Notes under the pieces: model-generated | Seen by the model: only the letters and a program-made list of their open reading frames with translations | Database searches by the model: none | What the model was told of the DNA's origin: nothing | Program-made: the position numbers and the translations under genes | Source of the DNA: Colwellia sp. 12G3 | GTDB taxonomy: Bacteria; Pseudomonadota; Gammaproteobacteria; Enterobacterales; Alteromonadaceae | NCBI RefSeq assembly: GCF_002836775.1 | Contig: NZ_PJAQ01000002.1 | Span: forward strand, 1 to 64,000 | Direction of reading: 5' to 3' | DNA length: 64,000 bases | Shown here: piece after piece, positions 46,264-56,689 of the stretch | Layout of the letters: each line of letters starts with the position of its first letter | Position numbering within the stretch: the stretch's first letter is position 1

Positions 46264-48612
46264 TTAACTCATTAAATCAAATGTTAATCCTTGCTGAGCC
46301 TCTTGCTGATCGCTGGATGATACTGTCACTCGAATAGAAGAATTTAATACTCCAATCCCTGAGCTCAAAACACCTAAGTTAGTGTCACCATGTAACAATT
46401 GACTATATTTAATAGCCATAGCCAATGCGGTACTGTCAGCAGTCAACTTATCATGACTCTGCTGGCTGAACGCTGGAATATTGGGTTCTGTGCTAACAGG
46501 ACTTTGTGATACAAGGGTAAAAAATAAACTAGCCTCTGCTAACTTGTGTTTATGAAGCTTTATCGTTAAACGCAGCGCATCGGCTTGCAATAAGTGATGA
46601 GCACTTTCAATCAAGGTGTTAAGTAACTTTTGTATGTACAATTCATCGCTGTTTATATAGTGAGGTACACTTTCGTCAATAAGAAAGACAATGGATTTAC
46701 CTTCATAGACATTACTTGCTTTAAGTATCGATTCACTACGCTGTAAAAAACCATAAAAATCAAAGCAATCTTCTTTAGCGGTAATTTTACCTGATTCGAT
46801 ATCAGATAAATCCATCATAGTATCTAACAGCAAAGCAACATTGTTTCCCGCATGGCTTATGCCGGTGACTTCTTTATTGTTAATGCCTTTTTTCTTTAAT
46901 TGCTCAACAAACGCTTTGACTGCTAATAAAGGCACACGTAACTCTTTATTTAGCGTTTGTAAAAAATTACTTTTAGCGAGACTTTTTTGCTCTGAACTTT
47001 CTTTAGCTAAAATAAGGGCTCTAGTTTTAATATTCACTTGCTGGCTAAGTTCACTTGAGTAGGCTGCCATCATCAGGACCAACATTTGAAAGAGTACAGC
47101 ACCAAATGTCCCACCAATAAGTACTGCCCATGCTTGCCAACTTTTAGCCTGACTAAACCAAGGTTGATTCTCTACTATATTAATCTGCCAAAGTCGAGAA
47201 AACACCTCTATGGTTAGGGTATCAGCATGTCTATTTTTGGTAGGTAGCGTCTGTCCAAACAGAATGTAGGGCTCGCCACTTGAAACATCCTGAATAAAAA
47301 AACTAACCTCTTGCTCTTTTTGCTGTGCAAGGCGCAGAAAGAAACGGTCAAGTTGCACTACTGCAACAACAAACCCTAATAACTTACCTTTTTTAATTAA
47401 CGATAACTTCTGTTGCCCTGACCCATTAGATGATGCTCGTTCCGTATGCGGTGAAAAAATAGCCTTACCAAAGAGCATGCCTGGCATGGCTAACTCGTCT
47501 TGTACTAAAGTAATTGGGGCACTGGCAATCACCTCTTCGCTATCAACAATGTCTTGCATAGACAAAATATGCTTAGGGTTGCTATAAACATCTAAACCTA
47601 AAGCAGCCTGATTACCGTATTGTGGATAGATATAATGCAACGGAGCATATTGATTACGAGGCTGAGCTAGCCCCATATGCCCATCAGATAAAATCTCTTT
47701 AATTTGAAAGTTTTTCTGCAGGCCCTCTGAACTTTTTTTCTCAAATATTTCTCTCTGGTCAAAAGGAACAATCGGTGCCCACTCTAATGCTCTTAAGCTT
47801 GAATCATGATTAAAGATACTTTGACTAAATAAGTTAAACTCAACTAATGACACATATTCACTGGCTTTAAACAACGCTGAAAGGCTATTTACGTTATTAA
47901 CTACAGAGTCCACTTCAGCAAGAATTAATCGCTCTATTTCTACTTTCGACTGGTTGAATAAGACTTGTCTATACTGTTGCTGCTCGTATTGGGACGTTTT
48001 CAGTAATAAAAAAATAGCCAAGCCACCTAATAGGGAAGTAAAGCCAACAAAAAGTCGCTTAGCTAATTTAAGTTGTTCGGCATTTTTAACTAACAAGAAT
48101 AGCGGAATAAAAAATACCGCCACCAACATACTGGTCGACCAAGTATGAATAAAAGTATAGAAAAATGTACCTTGTATTACCTGATTATCCAGCATGGAAA
48201 TAATTAACACTGAGCTGGCAGACACTAAACTTGCAACCGGGCCAATTCTCAATAAAAAGAAGAAAAGGTGCTTTCTTGAGGTTAACCATTTTTTATATTC
48301 GATAAATCGAAAAACTAGCTGCTTAGTCCAATACCCTTGTAAAATTATCGCCAACACGGCAATAGTCATCACCGCCAAATTCGCATCTAGGTGAAAGTAA
48401 TGCCTGAGACTAACTGCGAGTATGGGGCTAATCAGCAAGACCGCAATAAGTGGTGTAACGCCCCAGATAAGCAGTAAACCACTCATCAGTGCCGCCGAAG
48501 GCCCGACAAAATTAACCAGTGATTGTGGGTTTATCAGCCATATTGAGCTGTAACACATGGCAATATATAAAATGGCAGAAATAAAAAATCGTACTACATG
48601 CAGTTTTTTCAT
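46264..48612 (-). CDS. MASE1-CHASE sensor with degenerate histidine-kinase core
   Basis: 782 aa. Eight to nine N-terminal helices (about 7-205) resemble MASE1. A CHASE domain follows (about 225-480), with LRALEWAPIVPFDQREIFEK near 271 and YGNQAALGLDVYSNP near 333. One more helix (about 500-520) and a kinase-like region to the end. The H-box reads FLQTLNKELRVPL where FLxxMSHELRTPL is expected, so the phospho-accepting His is Lys; the N-box also lacks the usual Asn (TLIESAHHLL). It probably has no autokinase activity and may act by binding partners or nucleotides. No receiver gene is adjacent. Confidence 0.8.
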   Translation of the reverse strand: MKKLHVVRFFISAILYIAMCYSSIWLINPQSLVNFVGPSAALMSGLLLIWGVTPLIAVLLISPILAVSLRHYFHLDANLAVMTIAVLAIILQGYWTKQLVFRFIEYKKWLTSRKHLFFFLLRIGPVASLVSASSVLIISMLDNQVIQGTFFYTFIHTWSTSMLVAVFFIPLFLLVKNAEQLKLAKRLFVGFTSLLGGLAIFLLLKTSQYEQQQYRQVLFNQSKVEIERLILAEVDSVVNNVNSLSALFKASEYVSLVEFNLFSQSIFNHDSSLRALEWAPIVPFDQREIFEKKSSEGLQKNFQIKEILSDGHMGLAQPRNQYAPLHYIYPQYGNQAALGLDVYSNPKHILSMQDIVDSEEVIASAPITLVQDELAMPGMLFGKAIFSPHTERASSNGSGQQKLSLIKKGKLLGFVVAVVQLDRFFLRLAQQKEQEVSFFIQDVSSGEPYILFGQTLPTKNRHADTLTIEVFSRLWQINIVENQPWFSQAKSWQAWAVLIGGTFGAVLFQMLVLMMAAYSSELSQQVNIKTRALILAKESSEQKSLAKSNFLQTLNKELRVPLLAVKAFVEQLKKKGINNKEVTGISHAGNNVALLLDTMMDLSDIESGKITAKEDCFDFYGFLQRSESILKASNVYEGKSIVFLIDESVPHYINSDELYIQKLLNTLIESAHHLLQADALRLTIKLHKHKLAEASLFFTLVSQSPVSTEPNIPAFSQQSHDKLTADSTALAMAIKYSQLLHGDTNLGVLSSGIGVLNSSIRVTVSSSDQQEAQQGLTFDLMS

Positions 48613-48824
48613 AGGTATTATTTAAGATCGGCAGAGTGATACTGTTAATTTATTGTAAAAACCTACGTAAGGTTTTAATCGATACTAGCATTATATTATC
48701 TGAATAATTAACCACCATACAAAATAATATAAGAAATTGTACAATTTAGTTTGCGCTACGTGCTTTGGTAAGCGAAAATACGCGCAATTTTTATTCTTTC
48801 AAGACTATCAGATCTGGAGCTATT

Positions 48825-50813
48825 ATGTCATCGCGTCAAGAGCTAGCAAATGCTATCCGTGTATTAAGTATGGATGCCGTACAAAAAGCAAAATCAGGAC
48901 ACCCTGGTGCCCCTATGGGCATGGCAGATATTGCCGAAGTATTATGGCGTGACTTTTTAAAACATAATCCAACCGACCCTAACTGGGCTGACCGCGATCG
49001 CTTTGTTTTATCAAACGGCCATGGCTCAATGCTTATTTATTCTTTATTGCATTTATCCGGTTACGATTTATCTATCGAAGATTTGAAAGAATTTCGACAA
49101 TTGCATTCAAAAACACCAGGTCACCCTGAATACGGTTACACGCCGGGTGTTGAAACAACGACTGGCCCACTAGGCGCTGGTATTGCTAATGCTGTTGGTA
49201 TGGCAATTGCTGAAAAAACATTAGCAGCACAGTTTAACCGTGAAGATCACGCAATTGTTGACCATTTCACTTATTGCTTCTTAGGCGATGGCTGTTTAAT
49301 GGAAGGTCTCTCTCATGAGTCTTGTTCACTTGCGGGTACTTTAGAGTTAGGTAAACTTATTGCCTTTTGGGATGACAATGGCATTTCAATCGATGGTCAC
49401 GTTGAAGGTTGGTTTACTGATAACACGCCAGCGCGTTTCGAGTCTTATGGTTGGCATGTTATTTGTGTTGATGGTCACGACTCTCAAGCAATTACCCACG
49501 CAATTGAAGCGGCTAAGTTAGTGACTGATAAGCCTAGCATGATTTGTTGTAAAACTATCATTGGTTTTGGCTCACCAAATAAGTCAGGTACTCATAACTG
49601 TCACGGCGCACCGTTAGGTGATGACGAAATTGCAGCAACACGTGAATTCTTAAACTGGCCACATGCACCTTTTGAAATTCCAAGTGACGTTTATGCACAA
49701 TGGGATAGAAAAGAAAAAGGCCAAGCGAGCCAAGTTAGCTGGAATGAAAAATTTGCCGCATACCAAGTCGCACATCCAGCACTTGCCAGCGAATATGAAC
49801 GTCGTGTAATCAAAGGTGAGTTACCTAGCGATTTTGAAGAAAAAGCTAACGCCTTTATTCAACAGTGTCACGAAAGCAGTGAAAATATTGCCTCACGTAA
49901 AGCATCACAAAATACTATTGAAGCTTTTGGTGCTGTATTACCAGAAATGTTAGGTGGCTCTGCCGATTTAGCCGGTTCAAACTTAACGTTATGGTCTGGC
50001 TCTAAAGGTATTGAAACTGATCCTGCAGGAAACTATATATTCTACGGCGTGCGTGAATTTGGCATGAGCAGTATTATGAACGGTATTTCTTTGCACGGCG
50101 GTTTTGTAAACTACGGCGCTACTTTCATGATGTTTATGGAATATGCACGTAATGCAATTCGTATGTCTGCCTTAATGGGTATTCAAAATATCTTTGTTTA
50201 CACCCATGACTCTATTGGTCAAGGTGAAGATGGTCCAACGCATCAACCTATTGAGCAGTTAACCAACTTAAGAACAACACCAAACTTAACAACATGGCGT
50301 CCATGTGATGCAACTGAGTCTGCTGTTGCATGGAAAGCTGCAGTGCAAAGTCAAAAAGCACCTACTGCTTTAGTCTTTTCTCGCCAAGGTTTACCGGCTA
50401 TGGCTCGTACTCAAACGCAAGTAAGCGACATTGAAAAAGGTGCTTATACCTTAGTTGATTGTGCTGGTACACCTGATGTTATTTTAATGGCTACAGGCTC
50501 TGAAGTGGCATTAGCTGTTGATGCAGCAAAAGCATTAACAGAGCAAGGTAAACTGGTACGTGTAGTTTCTATGCCTTCAACGAATGTTTTCGATAAGCAA
50601 AGCAGTGACTATAAAGAAGCGGTATTACCGCTAAGCGTAACTAAGCGTGTCGCGATTGAAGCAGCACATGTTGATTTCTGGGCTAAGTATGTTGGTCTAG
50701 GTGGTGCGGTTGTTGGTATGACAACATTTGGTGAGTCGGCTCCGGGTAATGTTTTACTTGAGCACTTTGGCTTCACTGTAGACAATGTTGTAAACACAGT
50801 AAACAAGCTATAA
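48825..50813 (+). CDS. tkt: Transketolase
   Basis: Thiamine-diphosphate enzyme of the non-oxidative pentose phosphate pathway; makes erythrose 4-phosphate, the substrate of the next gene product. 662 aa. Motifs: [18 protein letters not shown] near residue 23, [13 protein letters not shown] near 64, the ThDP motif GDGCLMEG (about 154-161) to NxI, and [16 protein letters not shown] near 409. I chose ATG 48825 ([12 protein letters not shown]) with GGAG 10 bp before it, matching E. coli TktA (663 aa); the frame extends 20 codons upstream. Head of the tkt-epd-pgk-fba cluster. Confidence 0.95.
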   Translation: MSSRQELANAIRVLSMDAVQKAKSGHPGAPMGMADIAEVLWRDFLKHNPTDPNWADRDRFVLSNGHGSMLIYSLLHLSGYDLSIEDLKEFRQLHSKTPGHPEYGYTPGVETTTGPLGAGIANAVGMAIAEKTLAAQFNREDHAIVDHFTYCFLGDGCLMEGLSHESCSLAGTLELGKLIAFWDDNGISIDGHVEGWFTDNTPARFESYGWHVICVDGHDSQAITHAIEAAKLVTDKPSMICCKTIIGFGSPNKSGTHNCHGAPLGDDEIAATREFLNWPHAPFEIPSDVYAQWDRKEKGQASQVSWNEKFAAYQVAHPALASEYERRVIKGELPSDFEEKANAFIQQCHESSENIASRKASQNTIEAFGAVLPEMLGGSADLAGSNLTLWSGSKGIETDPAGNYIFYGVREFGMSSIMNGISLHGGFVNYGATFMMFMEYARNAIRMSALMGIQNIFVYTHDSIGQGEDGPTHQPIEQLTNLRTTPNLTTWRPCDATESAVAWKAAVQSQKAPTALVFSRQGLPAMARTQTQVSDIEKGAYTLVDCAGTPDVILMATGSEVALAVDAAKALTEQGKLVRVVSMPSTNVFDKQSSDYKEAVLPLSVTKRVAIEAAHVDFWAKYVGLGGAVVGMTTFGESAPGNVLLEHFGFTVDNVVNTVNKL

Positions 50814-50826
50814 GTAAATGAATTAA

Positions 50827-50870
50827 GCGGACTACAACGTCTAATAAATAGTCGTTATAGTCCGCATTGT
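50827..50870 (+). terminator. Hairpin between tkt and epd
   Basis: GCGGACTA (50827-50834) pairs with TAGTCCGC (50858-50865), with further ACG/CGT pairing inside, followed by ATTGTTTTT. Probable tkt terminator or attenuator. Confidence 0.7.
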
Positions 50871-50874
50871 TTTT

Positions 50875-50894
50875 ATAAGTTAGCACTAACTTAT
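50875..50894. promoter_or_regulatory. Palindrome upstream of epd
   Basis: ATAAGTTAG-CA-CTAACTTAT, a perfect 9-bp inverted repeat with a 2-bp spacer, 33 bp before the epd ATG. The spacing is typical of a dimeric repressor site; regulator unknown. Confidence 0.5.
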
Positions 50895-50926
50895 CGATTA
50901 AAACCATCCGTAAATGCAGTAGAATT

Positions 50927-51946
50927 ATGACAATTAGAATTGCCATTAATGGCTTTGGCCGTATCGGTCGCAGCGTTGTTAGAGCGCTATATGAAAGTGG
51001 CAAGACAGATTTATTCACCTTAGTTTCAATCAATGAGTTAGCGCCAGCTTCAGGCATCGCTCATCTATTAAAATATGATAGTACTCATGGCCGATTTCCT
51101 TTCAGTGTTAGCCAAAAAGAAGATCAATTAGTTATCAATGGTGACGAAATAGCGTTAACGCATATTGGCAACTTAAATAGCCTACCTTGGCAACAACAAA
51201 ATATTGATATTGTACTTGATTGTACCGGTAAATATGGCAATCGAGCTGATGGTTTAAGCCATATTAATCGAGGTGCTAAGAAAGTATTATTCTCGCATCC
51301 TGGTAGCCAAGACATTGATGCAACCATCATCTATGGCATTAATCATCACATATTAACGCCAGAAGATCGTATTGTCTCAAATGGCTCTTGTACAACGAAC
51401 TGCATAGTACCTGTGATCAAAGTAATCGATGAAGCATTCGACGTAGAAAGTGGTAGTATCACCACCATTCATTCATCAATGCATGACCAACAAGTCATTG
51501 ATGCTTATCATAAAGATCTACGTCTATCTCGTGCAGCTAGCCAATCAATCATTCCAGTAGATACTAAACTTGCTGCGGGTATTGAACGAATATTACCTAA
51601 GTTTAAAGGTCGCTTTGAAGCGATAGCAGTCCGTGTACCGACAATTAATGTTACCGCAATGGATTTAAGCCTGACGGTAAATAATGATGTCTGCATTTGC
51701 GACATCAATCAAGCGATACAAGCCGCGACCAGTAACCATGACTTGTATGGCGTATTAGGCTATACCGAAGAGCCTTTAGTTTCGGTCGATTTTAATCATG
51801 ACCCTCACTCTTGTATCGTCGACGGTAACCAAACCCGTGTCAGCCATAAGCGCTTAATTAAAATGCTTATTTGGTGTGACAATGAATGGGGCTTTGCCAA
51901 CCGCATGTTAGATACTGCCATGGCAATGCATCAAGCTGAACGTTAA
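50927..51946 (+). CDS. epd: D-erythrose-4-phosphate dehydrogenase
   Basis: Oxidises erythrose 4-phosphate to 4-phosphoerythronate, first step of the DXP-dependent PLP route; PdxB (1328-2524) takes the product. 339 aa, GAPDH-like: [14 protein letters not shown] (8-21), catalytic Cys155 in SNGSCTTNC, His in [11 protein letters not shown] near 178, and [12 protein letters not shown] near the end. The HSSMHDQQ segment and the epd-pgk-fba order favour Epd over glycolytic GAPDH. Confidence 0.9.
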   Translation: MTIRIAINGFGRIGRSVVRALYESGKTDLFTLVSINELAPASGIAHLLKYDSTHGRFPFSVSQKEDQLVINGDEIALTHIGNLNSLPWQQQNIDIVLDCTGKYGNRADGLSHINRGAKKVLFSHPGSQDIDATIIYGINHHILTPEDRIVSNGSCTTNCIVPVIKVIDEAFDVESGSITTIHSSMHDQQVIDAYHKDLRLSRAASQSIIPVDTKLAAGIERILPKFKGRFEAIAVRVPTINVTAMDLSLTVNNDVCICDINQAIQAATSNHDLYGVLGYTEEPLVSVDFNHDPHSCIVDGNQTRVSHKRLIKMLIWCDNEWGFANRMLDTAMAMHQAER

Positions 51947-52054
51947 AACAATTAGTAATGTACTTTTAAAGACGAATATTTATTAAGTAATCTTCTTAAT
52001 AGATATTTAAAAATATTGCACATAATTCACCAACAGTGAAAATAGGAGACAACA

Positions 52055-53230
52055 ATGTCTATTATCAAAATGGCTGATTTAACATTAGCTAACCAACGCG
52101 TGTTAATTCGTGAAGATTTAAATGTACCTGTAGCCGATGGTAAAATCACCTCAGATGCCCGTTTACGCGCTGCATTACCGACCTTAAAACTTGCGTTAGA
52201 AGCTGGCGCAAAAGTAATGGTTATGTCTCACTTAGGCCGCCCAACAGAAGGCAAGCCGGAAGAGGAATTTTCACTTAAGCCTGTTACCGATTATCTCAGT
52301 GCCGCATTAAACTACCCTGTGCGCTTGGTAACTGATTACCTAAACGGTGTTGACGTTGCTGCTGGTGAATTAGTGGTATTTGAAAATATTCGTTTTAATG
52401 TTGGTGAAAAGAAAAACGATGATGCTTTAGCTAAAAAATTAGCCGCGCTGTGTGATGTATTTGTTATGGATGCTTTTGGCACCGCTCATCGTGCCCATGC
52501 AAGTACCCATGGCGTAGCAAAATTTGCTGCTACAGCCTGTGCTGGTCCATTATTAACAGGTGAACTTGATGCATTAGCTAAAGCAATTGAAAACCCTGCT
52601 CGTCCATTAGTTGCTATTGTTGGTGGTTCTAAAGTATCGACTAAATTAACGGTATTAGATTCTCTTGCTAAAATTGCCGACACCATTGTTGTTGGTGGTG
52701 GTATTTCAAATACTTTTGTTGCTGCTGCAGGTAATGAGGTAGGAAAATCATTATATGAAGCGGACTTAATTCCAGAAGCACAACGTTTATGTGCACAAAC
52801 TGACATTATTTTTGCTGATGACGTTACCGTTACTCGTGATGGTTTTAGTGATTGGAAGCATGACTCAGTGACTGAAATTAAAGCAGCTGCTGATGTTGAT
52901 CCTCAAGATGACATCATAGATTACGGCCCTGAAACTTCAGCGAAAGTAGCAGAAATAATTAAAACTGCCGGTACTATTTTGTGGAATGGCCCTGTCGGCG
53001 TTTTTGAAATGGATGCCTTTGCTAAAGGTACAGAAATTATCTCACACGCTATTGCCGATAGTTCAGCTTTCTCAATTGCTGGTGGCGGCGATACGCTAGC
53101 TGCGGTTGATAAATATAATATCGCCGATAAAATATCTTATATTTCTACCGGCGGCGGTGCTTTCTTAGAGTTCTTAGAAGGTAAGAAATTACCTGCTGTA
53201 GAAATATTAGAGCTACGCGCTAAGTTATAA
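52055..53230 (+). CDS. pgk: Phosphoglycerate kinase
   Basis: Transfers phosphate between 1,3-bisphosphoglycerate and ADP. 391 aa. N-terminal [17 protein letters not shown] (about 14-30), [10 protein letters not shown] near 58, the [15 protein letters not shown] block near 190, and the C-terminal [12 protein letters not shown] near 345. GGAGA lies 9 bp before the ATG. Between epd and fba, as in E. coli. Confidence 0.97.
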   Translation: MSIIKMADLTLANQRVLIREDLNVPVADGKITSDARLRAALPTLKLALEAGAKVMVMSHLGRPTEGKPEEEFSLKPVTDYLSAALNYPVRLVTDYLNGVDVAAGELVVFENIRFNVGEKKNDDALAKKLAALCDVFVMDAFGTAHRAHASTHGVAKFAATACAGPLLTGELDALAKAIENPARPLVAIVGGSKVSTKLTVLDSLAKIADTIVVGGGISNTFVAAAGNEVGKSLYEADLIPEAQRLCAQTDIIFADDVTVTRDGFSDWKHDSVTEIKAAADVDPQDDIIDYGPETSAKVAEIIKTAGTILWNGPVGVFEMDAFAKGTEIISHAIADSSAFSIAGGGDTLAAVDKYNIADKISYISTGGGAFLEFLEGKKLPAVEILELRAKL

Positions 53231-53280
53231 TATAACTCATACTAAATTCGCTCACTAGCCGATAACCGCTGTGAGCGGTA

Positions 53281-53317
53281 AAAAAAACGAGTGCCTTACT
53301 AAAGTCACTCGTTTTTT
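53281..53317 (+). terminator. Terminator of pgk
   Basis: AAAAAAACGAGTG (53281-53293) / CACTCGTTTTTT (53306-53317). The same ACGAGTG/CACTCGT stem is used again at 61717-61747. Confidence 0.85.
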
Positions 53318-53443
53318 AATGCTTAAAATATCAAAAACCAAAGAAACTGAACGTTAAAGAAAGAATAACGAAACCACAAAGCCAACAACAACCATCACAA
53401 CGAAACAAAGTCGAAATAAAAACGAAACATCTTGCAATGTTAT

Positions 53444-53458
53444 TGTAGTAAACTTACA
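53444..53458. promoter_or_regulatory. HexR-like operator 1
   Basis: TGTAGTAAACTTACA agrees with the HexR pattern TGTARTNNNAYTACA (recalled from memory) at all but one position. HexR controls central carbon genes in many gammaproteobacteria. Confidence 0.5.
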
Positions 53459-53508
53459 ATCACAATCTCAAATAATGTACTGAAACAACCTGTAAAACAT
53501 AATTATCT

Positions 53509-53523
53509 TGTAATATTCGTACA
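53509..53523. promoter_or_regulatory. HexR-like operator 2
   Basis: TGTAATATTCGTACA keeps both TGTA/TACA ends but has two mismatches to the pattern. It lies 65 bp from the first site centre to centre. Confidence 0.35.
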
Positions 53524-53666
53524 AAATTCAGTATTTATTAATTTTTCTGTTTTAAAGGCAACTTTAATCAAATTAACCTGTCAGACAAGGGTGCTATTTG
53601 CTATAATTTTGTTGTCTAAATAAAAACTTCCAACCTCAGCAACAAAACTTATCTAGGAGTAAGTAA

Positions 53667-54731
53667 ATGGCTTTAATTTCAATGCGCCAAATGCTCGACC
53701 ATGCGGCAGAATTTGAATACGGTATTCCAGCATTTAATGTAAATAACTTAGAGCAAGTACGCGCAATTATGCTCGCTGCTAGTGATACTGATAGCCCTGT
53801 CATCATGCAAGCATCTGCAGGTGCCAGAAAATACGCCGGCGCACCTTTTTTACGCCATTTAATTTTAGCCGCGATTGAAGAGTTTCCACATATCCCAGTG
53901 GTTATGCATCAAGACCACGGTACTTCTCCTACAGTTTGTCAACGCTCAATCCAATTAGGTTTTTCATCAGTAATGATGGATGGCTCTTTAATGGATGATG
54001 GTAAAACACCAAGCAGTTATGAATACAATGTAGATGTAACGCGTCGTACTGTTGAAATGGCACACGCTTGTGGTGTTTCTGTTGAAGGTGAGTTGGGTTG
54101 TTTAGGCTCTCTTGAAACTGGTATGGCTGGTGAAGAAGACGGCGTTGGCGCTGAAGGTATATTAACAAAAGAACAAATGTTAACAGACCCTGAAGAAGCG
54201 GCTGACTTTGTTAATAAAACTCAAGTAGATGCACTAGCAATTGCGTGTGGTACTTCTCACGGTGCATACAAATTTACCCGTCCACCTACTGGCGATATTT
54301 TAGCGATAGATCGTATTAAAGCAATTCATCAACGTATTCCACAAACTCACTTAGTAATGCATGGCTCTTCATCTGTACCACAAGATTGGTTAGCGGTTAT
54401 CAATGAATTTGGTGGAAAAATCCCTGAAACTTATGGTGTACCTGTTGAGCAGATTCAGCAAGGTATTAAACATGGCGTACGTAAAATCAATATAGATACA
54501 GATTTACGTTTAGCGGCTACCGGTTCTATTCGTCGCTTTTTAGCTGAAAATCCAAGTGAGTTTGATCCGCGTAAATTTTTACAAGTATCAACTAACGCTA
54601 TGTACGATATTTGTAAAGCACGCTATGAAGCATTCAACACTGTTGGTAATGCGAGTAAAATCAAACCTATAAGTCTTGATAATATGTTTGACCGTTACCA
54701 AAGTGGTCAGTTAAAAGCTATCATCAAGTAA
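53667..54731 (+). CDS. fba: Class II fructose-bisphosphate aldolase
   Basis: Zinc-dependent cleavage of fructose 1,6-bisphosphate to DHAP and glyceraldehyde 3-phosphate and the reverse. 354 aa of the class IIB (Calvin-type) branch: [13 protein letters not shown] near 18, zinc ligands around VMHQDHGTS (about 78-86) and [10 protein letters not shown] (about 231-240), [10 protein letters not shown] near 138, and [11 protein letters not shown] near 275. Preceded by AGGAG and a long leader with HexR-like sites, so it has its own promoter besides any pgk readthrough. Confidence 0.95.
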   Translation: MALISMRQMLDHAAEFEYGIPAFNVNNLEQVRAIMLAASDTDSPVIMQASAGARKYAGAPFLRHLILAAIEEFPHIPVVMHQDHGTSPTVCQRSIQLGFSSVMMDGSLMDDGKTPSSYEYNVDVTRRTVEMAHACGVSVEGELGCLGSLETGMAGEEDGVGAEGILTKEQMLTDPEEAADFVNKTQVDALAIACGTSHGAYKFTRPPTGDILAIDRIKAIHQRIPQTHLVMHGSSSVPQDWLAVINEFGGKIPETYGVPVEQIQQGIKHGVRKINIDTDLRLAATGSIRRFLAENPSEFDPRKFLQVSTNAMYDICKARYEAFNTVGNASKIKPISLDNMFDRYQSGQLKAIIK

Positions 54732-54767
54732 AATTATTGTACAAAGTAGTTACAATGACTATTCATT

Positions 54768-54790
54768 AAAAGGGCTTCGGCCCTTTTTTT
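54768..54790 (+). terminator. Terminator of fba
   Basis: AAAAGGGC-TTCG-GCCCTTTTTTT, a stable UUCG tetraloop stem. Confidence 0.93.
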
Positions 54791-54869
54791 ATGCTCGAAA
54801 AAAATAAAGTAGTTAGGTATAATCACCTTAATATAATAACCGTTCATTTCTATTAAGTAATTTCCCAAA

Positions 54870-55748
54870 ATGTTTTCTCGCTTTATCCTACTCCCTATTC
54901 TTGCAATTTATTGCGCTTTACCTCAATTGTCTTATGCCCAAGAAACAGAAAATAGCTCTGCTGATGCATCAGACATATTATTTAGCCTTAAAAAAGCTGA
55001 TAAATCACAACAGCCAGCATCTGGCACCTTGTTTACCGCCTCAGCACAATTTGGCTTTCTTTATTTAACAGGTAATACTCGTAGTGCCGATATTAAAACT
55101 GGCTTAGATCTACGTTTTGAAAGAGGTCTTTGGCGCAGTTTCTTTGTTTTTGATTTATTAATAAAAAAGACAGAAACAGAAAACGAAATTAGCACCGATG
55201 AAATTCGCAAAGATTTTGAGACTACCGATAACAAATGGAGCATTGCTTCGCAAACTAACTACACGCTTAATGCAGCTAAAAAAAACTATATTTATGGTAG
55301 TTTATTCTATGAAGAAAACCGCTTTTCTGGTTTTGATTCGCAAGCTTCAATGTCAGCTGGGTGGGGTCGTCGTTGGTTTGAAACGAAAGAAGCCAGTTTT
55401 GATGCGGATGTTGGTCCCGGTTTTAAAAGAGACGTTACTCAAGTTACCCCTGAACAAATAGCAACAGGTATGATAAGTAAAACGCAAGACACCCTTATTT
55501 TACAGGCACAAGCGCTTTATATTAGAAAAATGAATGAACACATTGAGTTTAAACAACTCTTCGTTGTAAAACACGCAATAGAAAAAGGGCAAAACAGTAT
55601 TTACAAAGCTGAAAGCTCAATCACCAGTAAATTAATTGATTCGCTGCAACTGAAACTTAACTTTATTATCGATTACAACTCGAAAGTCGATGATGATAAA
55701 GAAAATTTAAATACCGAAACATCTGCGGTACTTATTTATAGTTTTTAG
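54870..55748 (+). CDS. DUF481 family outer-membrane protein
   Basis: 292 aa. Signal peptide (FILLPILAIYCALPQLSYAQE), then alternating beta-strands that look like an outer-membrane barrel: FGFLYLTGNTRSADIKTGLDL, GWGRRWFETKEASFDADVGPGFKRD, and a C-terminal strand ending in LIYSF with the terminal Phe used for BAM recognition. YdiY/DUF481-like; function unknown. The stop codon lies within a TTTTTAG tandem repeat. Confidence 0.82.
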   Translation: MFSRFILLPILAIYCALPQLSYAQETENSSADASDILFSLKKADKSQQPASGTLFTASAQFGFLYLTGNTRSADIKTGLDLRFERGLWRSFFVFDLLIKKTETENEISTDEIRKDFETTDNKWSIASQTNYTLNAAKKNYIYGSLFYEENRFSGFDSQASMSAGWGRRWFETKEASFDADVGPGFKRDVTQVTPEQIATGMISKTQDTLILQAQALYIRKMNEHIEFKQLFVVKHAIEKGQNSIYKAESSITSKLIDSLQLKLNFIIDYNSKVDDDKENLNTETSAVLIYSF

Positions 55749-55762
55749 TTTTTAGTTTTTAG
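55742..55762. repeat. TTTTTAG tandem repeat, 3 copies
   Basis: Three copies of TTTTTAG; the first gives the TAG stop of the DUF481 gene, and the later copies would not lengthen the protein. Confidence 0.9.
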
Positions 55763-55792
55763 TTATATTAGAGCTAAGCAGCAAACATCAAG

Positions 55793-56008
55793 TTAGCTGC
55801 CTAGCTCAAACGAATGCCGTTTAAACTTATTTAAATCTTCAGCCAAAAGCTCAACGCTCTGTTCATCAATCAAATAAGTGCAAGTACCTGATGCGTTAAA
55901 TTCATAACAAACACTCATAAATTGCTTACCTTGCTCCGTACTATACAAACCAAACTTAAACGTAACACCATTCATCCACTCTGATACATACTCATTAATA
56001 TGCTGCAC
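55793..56008 (-). CDS. Hypothetical small protein, 71 aa
   Basis: 71 residues from a GTG, not recognised. The composition is protein-like (mixed hydrophobic and charged, GVTFKFGLYSTEQGKQFMSVCYEF, SVELLAEDLNKF near the end), without signal peptide. No clear ribosome-binding site is seen, and it lies next to a repeat element, so it may be a fragment or chance frame. Confidence 0.4.
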   Translation of the reverse strand: MQHINEYVSEWMNGVTFKFGLYSTEQGKQFMSVCYEFNASGTCTYLIDEQSVELLAEDLNKFKRHSFELGS

Positions 56009-56689
56009 TGTTAAGTGTTTTCTAGGAATAACTGCTGCACGCCAGTGACGATATTTATTCTAATACCAAGTTGAGTAAGTTCTTTCCCACTCAGCCAGAA
56101 TTAAAAGGTTTAGAGGCAAGGCATTGATTGAAGAGAATGGTTATTCAGGAGAATATGCTCCTGCATTCTCTAAGAAGCTACATATATGTAGCGTCCTTAT
56201 CAAAATCAATAACGCTGTATGTAAACCTTTTAAACTCGCCCTCTGGGAGCTTTCTCGATGTTCGCTAACATCGTTAAGTTTATTTGATTTAGAATGACTA
56301 AACCGAAACAAATTTGCCTTGTTAATGAACATCGAGCAGATCTCTGAGTTGGGAAGAAATTTAATCAAATTGGTATAAGTAACGCTTAACAAACAGCCCT
56401 TGGTGTTTTTATATATTATAAAAGCCTCCATTTACTGTGGTTAATAATCCCAATATCAGTACATTTACACCCTAAATTGGGATTTAATTAACACTGAATT
56501 ACGACGAAACTGATTAAAACCCACTAACAAGCTGTTATTTAACATAAAAAACATAACTAAAAAGATGGCATAGAATTGGCATTACATAAAGTAGAACGGG
56601 ATGATTAGAAAGTTAGCTTAATAAATAAGTTCTTAATTAAATTAAAAATCCTAAACAACAATGAATGATGAAACAATAAAGGAATTATT
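56009..56689. other. Intergenic stretch with MITE
   Basis: 681 bp without a credible gene. About half is the repeat element at 56061-56378; the rest, 56432-56689, is AT-rich leader for the small peptide at 56690. Confidence 0.6.
56061..56378. mobile_element. MITE-like non-autonomous element, about 318 bp
   Basis: Imperfect terminal inverted repeats of about 35 bp: left begins TAATACCAAGTTGAGTAAG and ends CACTCAG (56061-56094); right begins CTGAGTTGGGAAG and ends in TTGGTATAA (56345-56379). About 26 of 35 positions pair. The inside has small hairpins, such as GATGTTCGCTAACATC near 56278, and no transposase. A 96-codon frame on the minus strand covers it but appears spurious. Confidence 0.7.

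Larger units (their letters stand above)
53231..53666. promoter_or_regulatory. Control region of fba
   Basis: 436 bp, AT-rich, with the pgk terminator and two HexR-like palindromes. No believable coding sequence. Confidence 0.6.

Noticed and set aside
53432-53623. 63-codon frame before fba
   Set aside because: No ribosome-binding site, odd Cys/Ile/Asn-rich composition, and it overlaps the probable operators; treated as a control region.
56141-56431. 96-codon minus-strand frame
   Set aside because: It covers most of the MITE-like repeat and uses its inverted ends; no ribosome-binding site and no protein-like pattern. Probably not a gene.
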